Counted from the stretch's first letter, positions 33,661 through 43,411 are shown. The stretch: 46,223 nucleotides of DNA from Candidatus Heimdallarchaeota archaeon (GCA_021399395.1 JAAFKJ010000026.1:1-46223), one strand, 5' to 3'. Notes: a model not told the origin generated them from the sequence alone. Program-made: numbers and translations.

Positions 33661-34674
33661 CTACTTGTACTTCTTATTCTTCATTGAAAAAACAATCAAA
33701 CCTAAACAACTTAGACTAAGTATAGAGGAAATAATTCTGGTTTCTGATTTCTCCGTGTCTAGAACTGTATTAATTGTTATAGCATTAGGTTCCATAACAG
33801 AATTTCCAAACCAATCAGTAATTGAAATATCAAAGGAATAAATACCATGTTCTGTAAAACTGATTATTCCAGAGAATGAAAACCCATCAGTTGTTTGTTT
33901 AAACGTTACTCCTTTGAAGAACGTGCTTTGATTGTCTGAAATCTTATAAATCCAAATTATAACATTTTGAACTAGAGTGTCATCATCTGTTTCCACTGTC
34001 ACGTTATATTCTAGGTCCCCTGCATAATCTACATTTAAATCAACAAAAGAAGGTGGAACTTCTTCATAATAACCTAATACCTCAGCTATCGCAGGAACTA
34101 ATTCATGTTGAAAAAGCCCTTGAACAGTTACAAATGGTTCATCAATGACAAGTGTTGAATCAATATAAGTTCCCCCTGCAGCTTCTATCTCTGGAGCAAG
34201 TTCATCGTAAGCTGTTAGTGATGTTCCATTGATGATATCAGCAAAAACAAAGAGATTAGCACCTCCACAAACAGAGGTCATTAGAACACCCGCATTGAAG
34301 AGATTTTGAATAAGGGTGATGGCTTCTGCACTGTTTTCTCCTTCTACAATTCTTCTTCCTGCCCAGCCACCTGCCATGAAGAAAACGTCATAGTCGCTAG
34401 CATTAACTTCAGAAACAGAGATATCTCTATAAATTGTCTGACTTGATAATATTACAGAATCAACAAAACCTGTATATGTGATGTGGCAGCCTAGACCAGC
34501 TAGATGATTTGTAACATCAAACAACTCGGCAGCTATTATTTCTGGATGAATGATTGTTAAAACCTTTATACCGTACATTGGTTCACTAGATACTGTCTCA
34601 ATATTATTAGATTGTAAAGTTAAAACTATAAGAATAAGTAGAAGTGGGGAAAGAAATTTCCTGAATTTGTGCAT
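33661..34674 (-). CDS. Exported DJ-1/PfpI-like protein with C-terminal anchor
   Basis: 337 aa from the ATG at 34674 (a GTG at 34683 is in frame). A signal peptide covers about residues 1-30. The DJ-1/PfpI (class I glutamine amidotransferase-like) domain spans about 35-205, with AELFDVTNHLAGLGCHITYTG, YDVFFMAGGWAGRR and the cysteine nucleophile elbow SVCGGANLFVFAD. A beta-sandwich of about 85 residues follows, then a TM helix and a short basic tail (KNKKYK). The protein is therefore held at the cell surface, which is unusual for a family normally found in the cytosol as chaperone, deglycase or peptidase. The activity is not predictable. It lies convergent with the Rag-like gene. Confidence 0.8.
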   Translation of the reverse strand: MHKFRKFLSPLLLILIVLTLQSNNIETVSSEPMYGIKVLTIIHPEIIAAELFDVTNHLAGLGCHITYTGFVDSVILSSQTIYRDISVSEVNASDYDVFFMAGGWAGRRIVEGENSAEAITLIQNLFNAGVLMTSVCGGANLFVFADIINGTSLTAYDELAPEIEAAGGTYIDSTLVIDEPFVTVQGLFQHELVPAIAEVLGYYEEVPPSFVDLNVDYAGDLEYNVTVETDDDTLVQNVIIWIYKISDNQSTFFKGVTFKQTTDGFSFSGIISFTEHGIYSFDISITDWFGNSVMEPNAITINTVLDTEKSETRIISSILSLSCLGLIVFSMKNKKYK

Positions 34675-34777
34675 ATAAATCACTTAATCCTCATTCATAT
34701 GCACTTATGTTGTTTATGGGGGATTTCTGCTCATATTATTGATACTAATAATAAGATAATAAAAAAAAAGAAAAAAA

Positions 34778-36649
34778 TTATTTCTTTATTCTTCTGAAGT
34801 AGTATAAGCCTGCTAGGAAAGGTAGTAGAAGAATTGAAAATACGAAACCATACTGTCGTTGAAATTCTGAAATAATTGGAGGTACAGAAGGTTCTCCCAA
34901 AGGATAAGGATCTGTATCAAATCCCACAGTATAAGGTCCAGTACCGCTCCAGTCACTATAGTAATTACCTTCATTTAGAAGAGGGTCATACCAATAGTTG
35001 TTGTAGCCATAATCATCGCTATATGCTTGATAGTCTCCGTCGATATTATTGTATTGAAAAGTGTTATGATGAATGGTGTTGTATCGAGAATTTGTAAGAT
35101 AAATACCATAATCTTCGTTCTCTTGGAACAAGTTAGAAGCTATTTCTGAATAATCAGTTCCAACTATTTCTATCCCATATCCTTCGTATTTGTAAAAAGT
35201 ATTACCACTAACATATGCATAGCCAACATCATTTAAAACTAAACCATAGTTCATCTCAGCATAAAGCACAATTCCCGAGTTATCACAGAAGTTATTAATT
35301 ACGCTTGGTGAGAGGCATTCTTTCAATTCAATATCTGTTCTTGAAGTAAGTTCGAAGCTGTTTGATATAATGATTGGATCGTTTGATTGGTAGCAATATA
35401 GAGAGTACGTGCTCCTTAGGAATGTATTGTCTCCTACAGTTGCATAATCAGAATTATCTAAGAATAAACCACGAAAGTAGCTATCTTCGAAGTGATTGTA
35501 TGTCACTCCGCTATATAGAGAATCTTTGATGAATACAGCTTGTTTTCCTATTCTTCTGAAATAATTAGAAGAAATATGTGTATCTGGACTTTCTAGAACA
35601 AAAATTGCTCCGTATGGCAGATCGTGAAAATCTTGATTTGATATGAGTGAATTTGTACAATTTAATAGAAAGATTTGTCCATAGGTAGGATAAGATAGTA
35701 CTAGATCCTCTTCATGTTTGAAGTAGCCTAATAGTTTAGTATTGACTGTGTTACCTTTGATTGTGTATGACAAATATCCTGCAAGAGTAAACTGATATAG
35801 AAAAAGACCAGACTTATCAAAAGTGTTGTTTTCAATTGTACTCCCATCAGAAAAAGCAACGTACATACCATACATTGTGCTATCACTACAGATGTTATCT
35901 ACAACTATGCATGATCCAGATGAATGAATAAATATCTCTCTATAATTATTTGAACTGCAGAGATTTTTACTTATTGTAGAAGAATTTGAAGATTGTACTT
36001 TTATACCATAATCGTTGTTGATACACGTATTGTTATGGATGATTGATAAGTAACCATAGTCTACATAAATGCCATATAGCTGACCATTCAAACAAGTGTT
36101 GTTCGCTATATAATTTGAATTTGCATTTGATGAAGATATTCCGTGAGTATATCGATAACCTCCTTCTAAATCCGTATTAATGTAATTATTTGTAACATTA
36201 ATTTGCTCAGAAGCTATTATATCGATACCGTAACTATAAGTGTTGTAACAGATGTTGTTGGTAATTATAGACGTGTTTGGTGCTACACTGTTGAGACGTA
36301 TTCCATTAGAATATTCTGAAATATAGCAGTCTCTTATAATGAAATAAACAGTTGTTTCTCTTATTCTTATTCCACTTCCCGTTCCTGATGTAATGTTGTA
36401 GTTTTCAATAATATAAGGGTCATCAATTGCACCTGTTCCTGGAAAACTGAAACTAGCAAAGTGGGTATCATTGTCAACGATAATTGCTTCTCGTTCAACA
36501 TAATTTGCTTTGACAGGTACTGAAGTAGAATTGTTCGAAAGCTTAGCATGGGTTATTGGAGTCTGAAATGTAATGATTGAGGTTAAGAGTAGTGGGCATA
36601 GAATTATACAAAAGAATTTCAATTTAATGAATTTTGTAATTTTAGCCAT
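34778..36649 (-). CDS. Cell-surface right-handed beta-helix protein (NosD/PbH1 repeats)
   Basis: 623 aa from the ATG at 36649. Signal peptide residues 1-36. The mature protein opens with a conserved element HFASFSFPGTGAIDDPYIIENYNIT, then about 18 repeats of 20-24 residues bearing NNTCLNGQLYGIYV-like or SNYFRRIGKQAVFI-like coils, the parallel beta-helix pattern of NosD and carbohydrate-binding/sulfatase-modifying proteins. It ends with NYYSDWSGTGPYTVGFDTDPYPL, a TM helix and tail YYFRRIKK. Archaeal proteins of this kind often carry the same ending and sit on the cell surface, where they may bind or cleave polysaccharide. No catalytic motif can be named. Confidence 0.85.
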   Translation of the reverse strand: MAKITKFIKLKFFCIILCPLLLTSIITFQTPITHAKLSNNSTSVPVKANYVEREAIIVDNDTHFASFSFPGTGAIDDPYIIENYNITSGTGSGIRIRETTVYFIIRDCYISEYSNGIRLNSVAPNTSIITNNICYNTYSYGIDIIASEQINVTNNYINTDLEGGYRYTHGISSSNANSNYIANNTCLNGQLYGIYVDYGYLSIIHNNTCINNDYGIKVQSSNSSTISKNLCSSNNYREIFIHSSGSCIVVDNICSDSTMYGMYVAFSDGSTIENNTFDKSGLFLYQFTLAGYLSYTIKGNTVNTKLLGYFKHEEDLVLSYPTYGQIFLLNCTNSLISNQDFHDLPYGAIFVLESPDTHISSNYFRRIGKQAVFIKDSLYSGVTYNHFEDSYFRGLFLDNSDYATVGDNTFLRSTYSLYCYQSNDPIIISNSFELTSRTDIELKECLSPSVINNFCDNSGIVLYAEMNYGLVLNDVGYAYVSGNTFYKYEGYGIEIVGTDYSEIASNLFQENEDYGIYLTNSRYNTIHHNTFQYNNIDGDYQAYSDDYGYNNYWYDPLLNEGNYYSDWSGTGPYTVGFDTDPYPLGEPSVPPIISEFQRQYGFVFSILLLPFLAGLYYFRRIKK

Positions 36650-36765
36650 ATTTTTCACCTATTAGTGAATCATGTACAATCAAATCTAGATTTAATAAAC
36701 TTTATCCAAAAATCAATGTTTAGGTTACAATAATCCTAAAATAGTCTTTCTTCATATCTTTGGTT

Positions 36766-37176
36766 ATGCCAAGTAAACCTACATATCCCATGACATTTTT
36801 AAGAACTAATGATCTAGCTGAGACTAGGATTTTTTATGAACAAATCCTGAATTTTCCAGTCGCTTTGGAGCAGAGTGGTTGTATTATTTTCCGTATAGGA
36901 AATTATGGTTATTGGGGTTTTTGTGAGACAGATAAAGAAATCTCAGATCCAGGACAAGTGTGTCTAACAGTCGTTGTAGAAAAGAGAAAGGAAGTAGATG
37001 AATGGCATGAATATTTGATTAGTAATAATGTCAAACTATATCGAGCTCCCCAAGAAACTTCTCAATATAAAATTTACAATAGCTTCTATTTTGACCCTAC
37101 AGGCTATACTTTAGAAATTCAGGCTTTCGATAAAGAAGGGCAACCAATTGGTCATGAAGATTTCAACAGAAATTAG
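36766..37176 (+). CDS. VOC (glyoxalase-fold) protein
   Basis: 136 aa from the ATG at 36766; a TTG two codons upstream is also in frame. Fold marks: MTFLRTNDLAETRIFYEQILNFPVALEQSG, GQVCLTVVVEKRKEVDEWHEYLI, and the closing FYFDPTGYTLEIQAF with the usual Glu ligand. It resembles the gene at 6645 in size, in the FYxxxLxFP and DPxGYxxEIQ elements, and in the G.CIIFRIGNYGYWGFC-like middle strand. Substrate unknown. The next gene, the aldehyde oxidoreductase, starts 116 bases downstream and could be transcribed with it. Confidence 0.8.
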   Translation: MPSKPTYPMTFLRTNDLAETRIFYEQILNFPVALEQSGCIIFRIGNYGYWGFCETDKEISDPGQVCLTVVVEKRKEVDEWHEYLISNNVKLYRAPQETSQYKIYNSFYFDPTGYTLEIQAFDKEGQPIGHEDFNRN

Positions 37177-37292
37177 TAATGTAATAATTGCTAAGAGGGT
37201 TCACAGATATCCAAATTATTCCTTGAGCTTATTTCATGTGTTATGGAATAGATTTAAAACAGTCTTTTTTCCCTTTATTTCAAGGTGTAATT

Positions 37293-39479
37293 ATGGTTGT
37301 TAAGGAATTCAAATATGACGTTCCTATATTAGATAAAGGATACGCAAACAAATCTCTATACATTAATCTTGATACTTACGAAATAAGAATAGATGATGTA
37401 ACTGAAGAGATGAAAGAGAAATTCATTGGTGGTAAAGGTTTCGATCTTTATATGATGTGGAAATACTTACCAAAGGATAAAAGAACAAAATGGGATGATC
37501 CAGAAAATGTTCTTTGTATCGCAGCAGGTGCTTTGGGCGGAACAACTAACTTTCCTGGCTCTGGGAAAAGCATAGTAACAGCTGTTTCTCCCTTAACAGA
37601 TATCATCATCGACTCAAATGTTGGTGGTTATTTTGGTCCATATCTAAAATACTCGGGATTCGATGTTCTAACTATTCAAGGAAAATCAGATAAGGAAATT
37701 TATATTTACATTGATGGAGAGGAAGGAAGAATAGTTATCGAAGAGGCAGAGGACTTATCATCTGAAACCTACCAGTTAGGGACTATTCTAACAGACAAAT
37801 ACTGCGGAGAAGAAAAATTCAAACGAGATGTTTCTGTCGTTTCCGCTGGTCCAGGAGCAGAGAACACCCGTTGGGGTTGTCTGAATTTTAGTTATTATGA
37901 CCCCCGAAGAGGATATGTAAGATTCAAACAAGCTGGACGTGGAGGAACAGGTACTGTTTTCCGAAATAAAAAACTCAAAGCTCTTGTTGTTAAGAAACTA
38001 AAGGTAGTCACTAGAGGTAACAATCCAGCTGATCCTGAAGCTCTAAAAGAAATCGGTAAAAAACATACTCAAGAAATGATACAACTTGATCCTAAACAGA
38101 ATGAAATGAGGATGGTTGGTACAACTCATCTTGTTCCAATAATGAATGACTATGACTTATTACCAACTAAGAATTTCAAATATGGAAGCGACCCTCAAGC
38201 TGATAAAATTGGTTCTGAAGTCTATCGTAATATATTTGAAAAAGGCCCCGACCCTTGTTGGAAAGGTTGTGCAGTTGGTTGTACACACGGTGTAAAGGAA
38301 TTTGTTCCAAAGACAGGACCATACAAAGGACAGAAAGTTACTGTTGATGGACCAGAATACGAAACTCTAGGTGGAGTAGGTTCTAATTGGTATGTTTGGG
38401 ATCCTCATGATGTAATTGAAACCAACTTCTATTGTGATAATTATGGTTTAGATACTATCGGTGTCGGGACAGGAATAGCTTTTGTTATGGAATGTTATGA
38501 AAATGGAATTCTAGACAAAGAGAAGACTGGAGGTTTAGAATTAAATTGGGGAAATCAAGCTGCTGCAATTGAGCTTGTTCATCAAATGGCTAGAGGAGAA
38601 GGTTTTGGTGTCATTGTAGGGCAAGGAGTAAAGAGGATGAAGAAATACTTTGCTGAGAACTTTGGAGCTGATATTAACTTCCTAAACGATATTGGGATGG
38701 AATCAAAAGGTTTGGAATTCAGTGAATATATGACAAAAGAGTCTCTAGCTCAACAAGGAGGATATGGTTTCGCACTCAAAGGCGCACAGCATGATGAAGC
38801 ATGGTTGATCTTTGAAGACATGGTCAGAGGAAATCTTCCAACATTTGAAAAGAAAGCAGAAGCATTACATTGGTTCCCAATGTGGAGGACTTCGTTTGGA
38901 TTACTTGGTCTCTGTAAGCTTCCTTGGAATGATATTGTCCCAGAAGATAATCGAGAATATGCAGAAGGAAAGATACGCAAAGACGGTAATTATGTTCCAG
39001 ATGATCTAGCAGATCCTGCAAAAATTCCAGAACATGTTCAGAATTATGTTCAATACTATGTCGCTGTCACTGGAAGAGAAATTGACTCTGTAGAATATAT
39101 CAGAATGAGTGAAAGAGTATATAATTTTCAGAGAGCTTTGAATCTATTGTTAATTCCTGAAGGAACAACTTACAGAGAAATGGATACTATCCCTTACAGA
39201 GCTATGGGTCCTGTTACAGAAGAAGAATATCTTTCAAGAGAACAAGAGTATTACCTTAAACAGCTCAAAAATGATCTTAACCTAGATCCTGAAGGAATGA
39301 GCGTTAAAGAGAAAATGAGTGCCATTCGCAAACATCGTGAAGAATCTTATGATAAACTGAAAGAGACTGTTTATGAACGAAGAGGGTGGACTAGCAATGG
39401 TGTTCCAACTGTCAAGAAAATGAAACAGCTAGGGATGGATTTTCCTGATATCATAGAACTACTGGAAAAAAATAAATAA
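37293..39479 (+). CDS. Aldehyde ferredoxin oxidoreductase family (tungsten/molybdenum-bispterin)
   Basis: 728 aa from the ATG at 37293, chosen for AAGGTG six bases upstream; an in-frame ATG at 37236 would add 19 unconserved residues. Oxidises aldehydes to acids with ferredoxin in the cytosol. N-terminal AOR_N (about 15-230) includes KFIGGKGFDLYMM, FPGSGKSIVTAVSPLT, GYFGPYLKYSGFD and FKQAGRGGTGTVFRNKKLKA for bispterin binding. The [4Fe-4S] ligands are Cys322, Cys326, Cys330 and probably Cys541. The first spacing is CX3CX3C where Pyrococcus AOR has CX2CX3C. Length is about 120 aa above the classic 605, with an extended acidic/basic C-terminus. It clearly belongs to the family; the substrate is unknown and could be a fatty aldehyde. 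Confidence 0.92.
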   Translation: MVVKEFKYDVPILDKGYANKSLYINLDTYEIRIDDVTEEMKEKFIGGKGFDLYMMWKYLPKDKRTKWDDPENVLCIAAGALGGTTNFPGSGKSIVTAVSPLTDIIIDSNVGGYFGPYLKYSGFDVLTIQGKSDKEIYIYIDGEEGRIVIEEAEDLSSETYQLGTILTDKYCGEEKFKRDVSVVSAGPGAENTRWGCLNFSYYDPRRGYVRFKQAGRGGTGTVFRNKKLKALVVKKLKVVTRGNNPADPEALKEIGKKHTQEMIQLDPKQNEMRMVGTTHLVPIMNDYDLLPTKNFKYGSDPQADKIGSEVYRNIFEKGPDPCWKGCAVGCTHGVKEFVPKTGPYKGQKVTVDGPEYETLGGVGSNWYVWDPHDVIETNFYCDNYGLDTIGVGTGIAFVMECYENGILDKEKTGGLELNWGNQAAAIELVHQMARGEGFGVIVGQGVKRMKKYFAENFGADINFLNDIGMESKGLEFSEYMTKESLAQQGGYGFALKGAQHDEAWLIFEDMVRGNLPTFEKKAEALHWFPMWRTSFGLLGLCKLPWNDIVPEDNREYAEGKIRKDGNYVPDDLADPAKIPEHVQNYVQYYVAVTGREIDSVEYIRMSERVYNFQRALNLLLIPEGTTYREMDTIPYRAMGPVTEEEYLSREQEYYLKQLKNDLNLDPEGMSVKEKMSAIRKHREESYDKLKETVYERRGWTSNGVPTVKKMKQLGMDFPDIIELLEKNK

Positions 39480-39638
39480 CTTTCCTTCTCTTCACTTCTT
39501 TTTTCTTTTTAGTTTCTTAGTCAATTTCTAGGTTATTCACAGAAAAACATGAACGTTTTTCACCAATATTCAGTAGTATTCAACACGCTTAATTTGATAA
39601 TATTTCCGCGGATTATTCTACTAGGACTAACCTAAACG

Positions 39639-39716
39639 TTAAATACTTCGTTCATAGTATTATTTGAACAGTACTGTATTAGGGGTTCGCTAACAGCAAA
39701 CGCAACAGTAACTGTT
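39639..39716 (+). promoter_or_regulatory. Promoter and two inverted repeats upstream of the Arf-like GTPase
   Basis: TATA-like TTAAATAC (39639-39646) puts transcription start near 39668. Exactly there is the perfect 10-bp palindrome ACAGTACTGT (39668-39677), and 36 bases further AACAGT, A, ACTGTT (39704-39716). Both share ACAGT...ACTGT half-sites and lie in a leader of about 70 bases, long for this genome. They may be operator sites. The rest of the 260-base gap (39480-39739) shows no gene. Confidence 0.45.
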
Positions 39717-39739
39717 CTCTTAGTGAAAGGGGTCAGAAA

Positions 39740-40294
39740 ATGAGTATGTTTGCATCTTTGTTTTCAAGAACAAAGCAGGAAAAAAAAGCCAAAGTTTTAA
39801 TTCTAGGTTTAGCTGCAGCTGGAAAAACTACACTAACAAAGTATTTACGTTATGGGGAGTTTCAAAGTGATACTATACCTACAATAGGTCAAAATATCGA
39901 TTCTTTAGAGTATGAAGGTTGGAAAATAACCACTATTGATGTTGCAGGACAACAAGACTTCCGATTCTTATGGGATGCACACTATCCCGGTACTTCCGCA
40001 GTGATTTTCGTTATAGACGCAGCTGATCTTGAAACCTTACCTGAAGCTCGTGATATTCTCAAGAAACATGTCTTCAATAATCCTCAATTGTCAGAAGCAC
40101 CAGTACTGGTTATAGCAAATAAACAAGATTTAGATGGGGCAGTTGAAGCACCATTACTTATTCAACTCCTTGGATTACATTTAGAGATGCAAGATAGAAC
40201 TTTTGCAGTGTTTGACGCTAGCATACTATATGGAAGCGGAATTGTTGAAGCTTTTACTTGGGTAGTGAATCAACTAGAAATGGATAAAAAATAA
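39740..40294 (+). CDS. Arf/Sar-family small GTPase
   Basis: 184 aa. P-loop GLAAAGKT at 23-30, switch-I Thr48 in PTIG, G3 DVAGQ at 67-71, NKQD at 127-130 and a C-terminal ASILYGSGIVEAFTWVV. The GLxAAGKT P-loop, PTIG with the downstream W62/D67 and NKQDLDGA strongly mark the Arf/Arl/Sar branch. There is Gly70 then Gln71, corresponding to catalytic GTP-hydrolysis Gln of Arf (Q71). It has no Gly2 for myristoylation (MSMFA), and the amphipathic N-terminal helix is only weakly formed. In eukaryotes Arfs recruit coats to membranes; in Asgard archaea the role is unknown. Monocistronic with a distinct leader (see palindromes). Confidence 0.9.
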   Translation: MSMFASLFSRTKQEKKAKVLILGLAAAGKTTLTKYLRYGEFQSDTIPTIGQNIDSLEYEGWKITTIDVAGQQDFRFLWDAHYPGTSAVIFVIDAADLETLPEARDILKKHVFNNPQLSEAPVLVIANKQDLDGAVEAPLLIQLLGLHLEMQDRTFAVFDASILYGSGIVEAFTWVVNQLEMDKK

Positions 40295-40384
40295 TCTTGA
40301 GAAAGAATCCAATCTAGAACCTTTTTCTTTTGTATAAATTTATTAAAGCTTAAGTTATTTGTTCAATAACTAAGAGTGATATTC

Positions 40385-42562
40385 ATGTTTGATTATAAAA
40401 CTAGAGGGAAAGAAAATTTAACTGTTATCGTCTTCATCTCGATTATACTGAGCATATTGCTATCAGGCAGTTTTGTAAGTGCTTCTAATCATCAATATCC
40501 TTCAACCTTCTTACCAGAAACTCTTCAGATAGATGTTGGTAAGTACGACTTTGAACTACTACAAGATCTTGATGACTCTGTAGAAATGGAAAGTTTGATT
40601 CTATCAATCATTCTTGGACAGTATGATGCCTATAATCTAGTAGGTGTAACATATTCTGTTGTCAAAAATGGTTCAGTTCTCTTAACTGGCGGATATGGTG
40701 CTAGCAATTTCTATTACCTTACTCCTGTTGATCCCATAACTACTCTTTTCCGAGTTGGGTCAATTTCCAAGACTTTCATAGCTATTTCTATACTTCAACT
40801 GATGGAAGATGGTTTAATAGCCCTAGATACAGATGTAAATAATTATCTAACTGCTTTTCAAATAGTAGATACGTATGAGGAACCTATAACCATTCGACAT
40901 TTACTAACTCATACAGCTGGATTTGAGGAAACTGTGTCTCAATCAGTATTTGAATCAGCTTTAGAGATGCCTGATTTAGAAGAAACACTCACTACTGATG
41001 CACCTCAAAGAGTGAACCCTCCTGGAGAAGTTGTTTCCTATTCAAACTATGGCTTTACATTACTGGGGTACATAATTCAAGAATTAACAGCCTTACCTTT
41101 CGAACAGTATGTACAGATGGAGATTCTAGATCCATTTGGAATGAACCATACTTCATTTGAACAACCCTTACCTGTTCCTTTAGTATCGGATATGGCTACA
41201 GGATATGACGAAGGTCGAGTGGAAGGGTATTATGAATATCTATCAATTAGTCCAGCTGCAGCATTAACTTCATCCGCAGGTGATATGGCAAAATTCATGA
41301 TTGCAATGTTGAACAATGCTTCTTACAATGGAAATCAGATTCTAGAAAATTCAACGGTTGAACTTATGCAATCAGAACAGTTCACTACTCATCCAGATCT
41401 ACCTGGTATGTGTTTTGGGTTATATGAAATGAACACAAATGGGGAGTACATTATAGGACATGGTGGAGATACTATCTTCTTTCATAGTCGAATGATGCTT
41501 TTTCCAGAACATGATCTGGGTGTATTTATAACGTACAATAACCGAGAAGGTGGGATAGCTAAATATGACTTTTCTACTCAATTCATAGATCATTACTTCC
41601 CTTATCATATTGATGAGATCGTTCCGATGGATAATTATGATAAAAAATTAGACCAATTTACTGGATTCTATCTGTCCTCCAGAAGGCATTATTCTAGCGC
41701 TTCTGGTATTCCTAAAGACCTTTGGATGAGAATTGCAGGATTAGAAATCTATTCAACTGGGCAGTATCTGAAATTTGTAGGTGCTAGTATAGAATTTGTT
41801 CAAATTGCTCCCAATTATTTTGTTGAAAGAACTGGTGATTATGATTTTACTATAATTTTCTTTAAGGATGATAAAGGTCGAATTACTCACTTCCACTCTG
41901 ATATTGTTGGCCCAACTTCAACCTATGAGAAACTAAACTTTATCTATCGCAATATAGATATTTTCAATTCAGTGATAATAGCCTTCGCTGTGATCTTTCT
42001 TATCTCCTTAGCTTATTGGGGAGCGAAAGGCTTAAACAACTTTCTCACCAAATCTGAGAGTATCAGAAGTCTAGATACAATAATTAAGTGGTGGACACTC
42101 GGTATCCCAGTAACATTTATCCCATATGCATACTACATTGATGTAAGAACTGAAACAATTATTTTTCTAGAAAAGGAAGTGCCTGCTATTTTTGGAAGCA
42201 CGTATATCTTGCTTCTGTTTACTTTAGTATTTACAGCTGGTCTAGTGATATTTTCTGTTATCTCTTGGACAAGTTTCAGACCAAGTAGTATCAAAGCTAG
42301 AAAGGAACTACAGATAGAAGAAAATGATATCGGTGAAGAAACAGAAGAACAAATCGTAGAAGAAGTTGTTGAAGAAATAGATGAAAATATCCCTGAGGAA
42401 CCTATTGAAGTTAGCAAATTCTCTGAAATTGTGCAGAAAATTCTAACTGTAATTCGTACTTTCCAACCTTTATTCAAACGACTACATTACAGTCTTCTAG
42501 CAATCTTATCTATTGCTTTAGTATCTTTATTTGCTTCCTGGAATCTTTTAGATTTATTTTGA
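40385..42562 (+). CDS. Membrane-anchored serine beta-lactamase-like hydrolase
   Basis: 725 aa from the ATG at 40385, with GAGTGAT 5-11 bases upstream; an in-frame GTG at 40376 is less likely. An N-terminal hydrophobic signal (residues 10-30) exports the protein. The beta-lactamase class C/penicillin-binding-like domain (about 75-400) has the SISK nucleophile motif (Ser126, Lys129), YSNYG near 220 and HGGDT near 370. A lipocalin-like C-terminal domain follows, then about four TM helices (about 530-725) with an acidic cytosolic loop of 50 residues (EEVVEEIDENIPEEP). Such proteins are peptidases or esterases, not antibiotic-resistance enzymes; substrate unknown. It overlaps the convergent gene by 9 bases. 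Confidence 0.88.
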   Translation: MFDYKTRGKENLTVIVFISIILSILLSGSFVSASNHQYPSTFLPETLQIDVGKYDFELLQDLDDSVEMESLILSIILGQYDAYNLVGVTYSVVKNGSVLLTGGYGASNFYYLTPVDPITTLFRVGSISKTFIAISILQLMEDGLIALDTDVNNYLTAFQIVDTYEEPITIRHLLTHTAGFEETVSQSVFESALEMPDLEETLTTDAPQRVNPPGEVVSYSNYGFTLLGYIIQELTALPFEQYVQMEILDPFGMNHTSFEQPLPVPLVSDMATGYDEGRVEGYYEYLSISPAAALTSSAGDMAKFMIAMLNNASYNGNQILENSTVELMQSEQFTTHPDLPGMCFGLYEMNTNGEYIIGHGGDTIFFHSRMMLFPEHDLGVFITYNNREGGIAKYDFSTQFIDHYFPYHIDEIVPMDNYDKKLDQFTGFYLSSRRHYSSASGIPKDLWMRIAGLEIYSTGQYLKFVGASIEFVQIAPNYFVERTGDYDFTIIFFKDDKGRITHFHSDIVGPTSTYEKLNFIYRNIDIFNSVIIAFAVIFLISLAYWGAKGLNNFLTKSESIRSLDTIIKWWTLGIPVTFIPYAYYIDVRTETIIFLEKEVPAIFGSTYILLLFTLVFTAGLVIFSVISWTSFRPSSIKARKELQIEENDIGEETEEQIVEEVVEEIDENIPEEPIEVSKFSEIVQKILTVIRTFQPLFKRLHYSLLAILSIALVSLFASWNLLDLF

Positions 42563-43378
42563 ATCTAATGTTTCCTTTTTCATTTTTTCATAATATTCTC
42601 TCATGTTTTTCGCATATTCTTCTGGAAAGATTCCTAAAGCTTGGAATTTGTCTTTCAAATATCGATCAAAATACTCAAAAATCGCATCCATTCCATCGAA
42701 TAAGCTCTTCTGCGTAAGCTCAGAGAGTAAAGTTTTGTTTAAGATTGCCAATCTCTCCTTATCTAGCTTTTTCTCCAGCCTCCGATAGTTTTCTTGCTTC
42801 CTTTGAGCAAATGAATCTTCGAACTTTACCAAATACTTCCTATAATAATCAATACAATCTAGAGCATCCCAAAATTCCCCTCTACAAATTTTGCCAACAG
42901 TATAACTGATACCCATCTGATAGTGCTTAGCTCTATGAGTTAAATCAGCTATATCTACTTCCCATTTCATCTTTCTAGATTCTTCCATCATCCTCTCTAA
43001 ATGACCTTCTGGATCATAGAGAATATCAAAATATATTTTATCTGGACGAGGTTCAGCAGGAACAAGATTGTAAGCAAAATCTACCTTAACTTCTTCCTCC
43101 TCGTAGAATACTACATATACAAAAGGAAAACCTGACATTGACTCAGCTTTAAATTTGCCGATTTTTTTAGCTGCTTCTAATCTATCATTTCTAAAACTGT
43201 TTAAGTCCTCTTCGGTGTTGAAGTAGATGCTAAGATCTATATCTGAATATTCATCAGCTGTTTGAGAACCACCAATATATAAGCCAACAACTCTTGAATC
43301 TGCTATGACAACTTCTGTTGCTCTATCAATTAGATCTTGGTGCTTAGGGAGATTTTTGAATTTCTCAATAGAATACAT
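42554..43378 (-). CDS. Nucleotidyltransferase-fold protein (aminoglycoside/lincosamide-NTase-like)
   Basis: 274 aa. Catalytic motif of the polymerase-beta nucleotidyltransferase fold near residue 35: GLYIGGSQTADEYSDIDLSIYF (GSx8-10DxD), with a third carboxylate in VKVDFAYNL. The C-terminal half is helical (YQMGISYTVGKICRGEFWDALDCIDYYRKYLVK), as in DUF4037 and aminoglycoside-adenylyltransferase-like proteins. It probably transfers a nucleotide to a small molecule or RNA/protein target. The ATG at 43378 is the only reasonable start. It overlaps the convergent hydrolase gene by 9 bases and may be preceded on the same strand by the short ORF at 43412. Confidence 0.85.
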   Translation of the reverse strand: MYSIEKFKNLPKHQDLIDRATEVVIADSRVVGLYIGGSQTADEYSDIDLSIYFNTEEDLNSFRNDRLEAAKKIGKFKAESMSGFPFVYVVFYEEEEVKVDFAYNLVPAEPRPDKIYFDILYDPEGHLERMMEESRKMKWEVDIADLTHRAKHYQMGISYTVGKICRGEFWDALDCIDYYRKYLVKFEDSFAQRKQENYRRLEKKLDKERLAILNKTLLSELTQKSLFDGMDAIFEYFDRYLKDKFQALGIFPEEYAKNMREYYEKMKKETLDSK

Positions 43379-43411
43379 ACTCTTTATTTCTGAGAATATT
43401 AAATAAATCTT

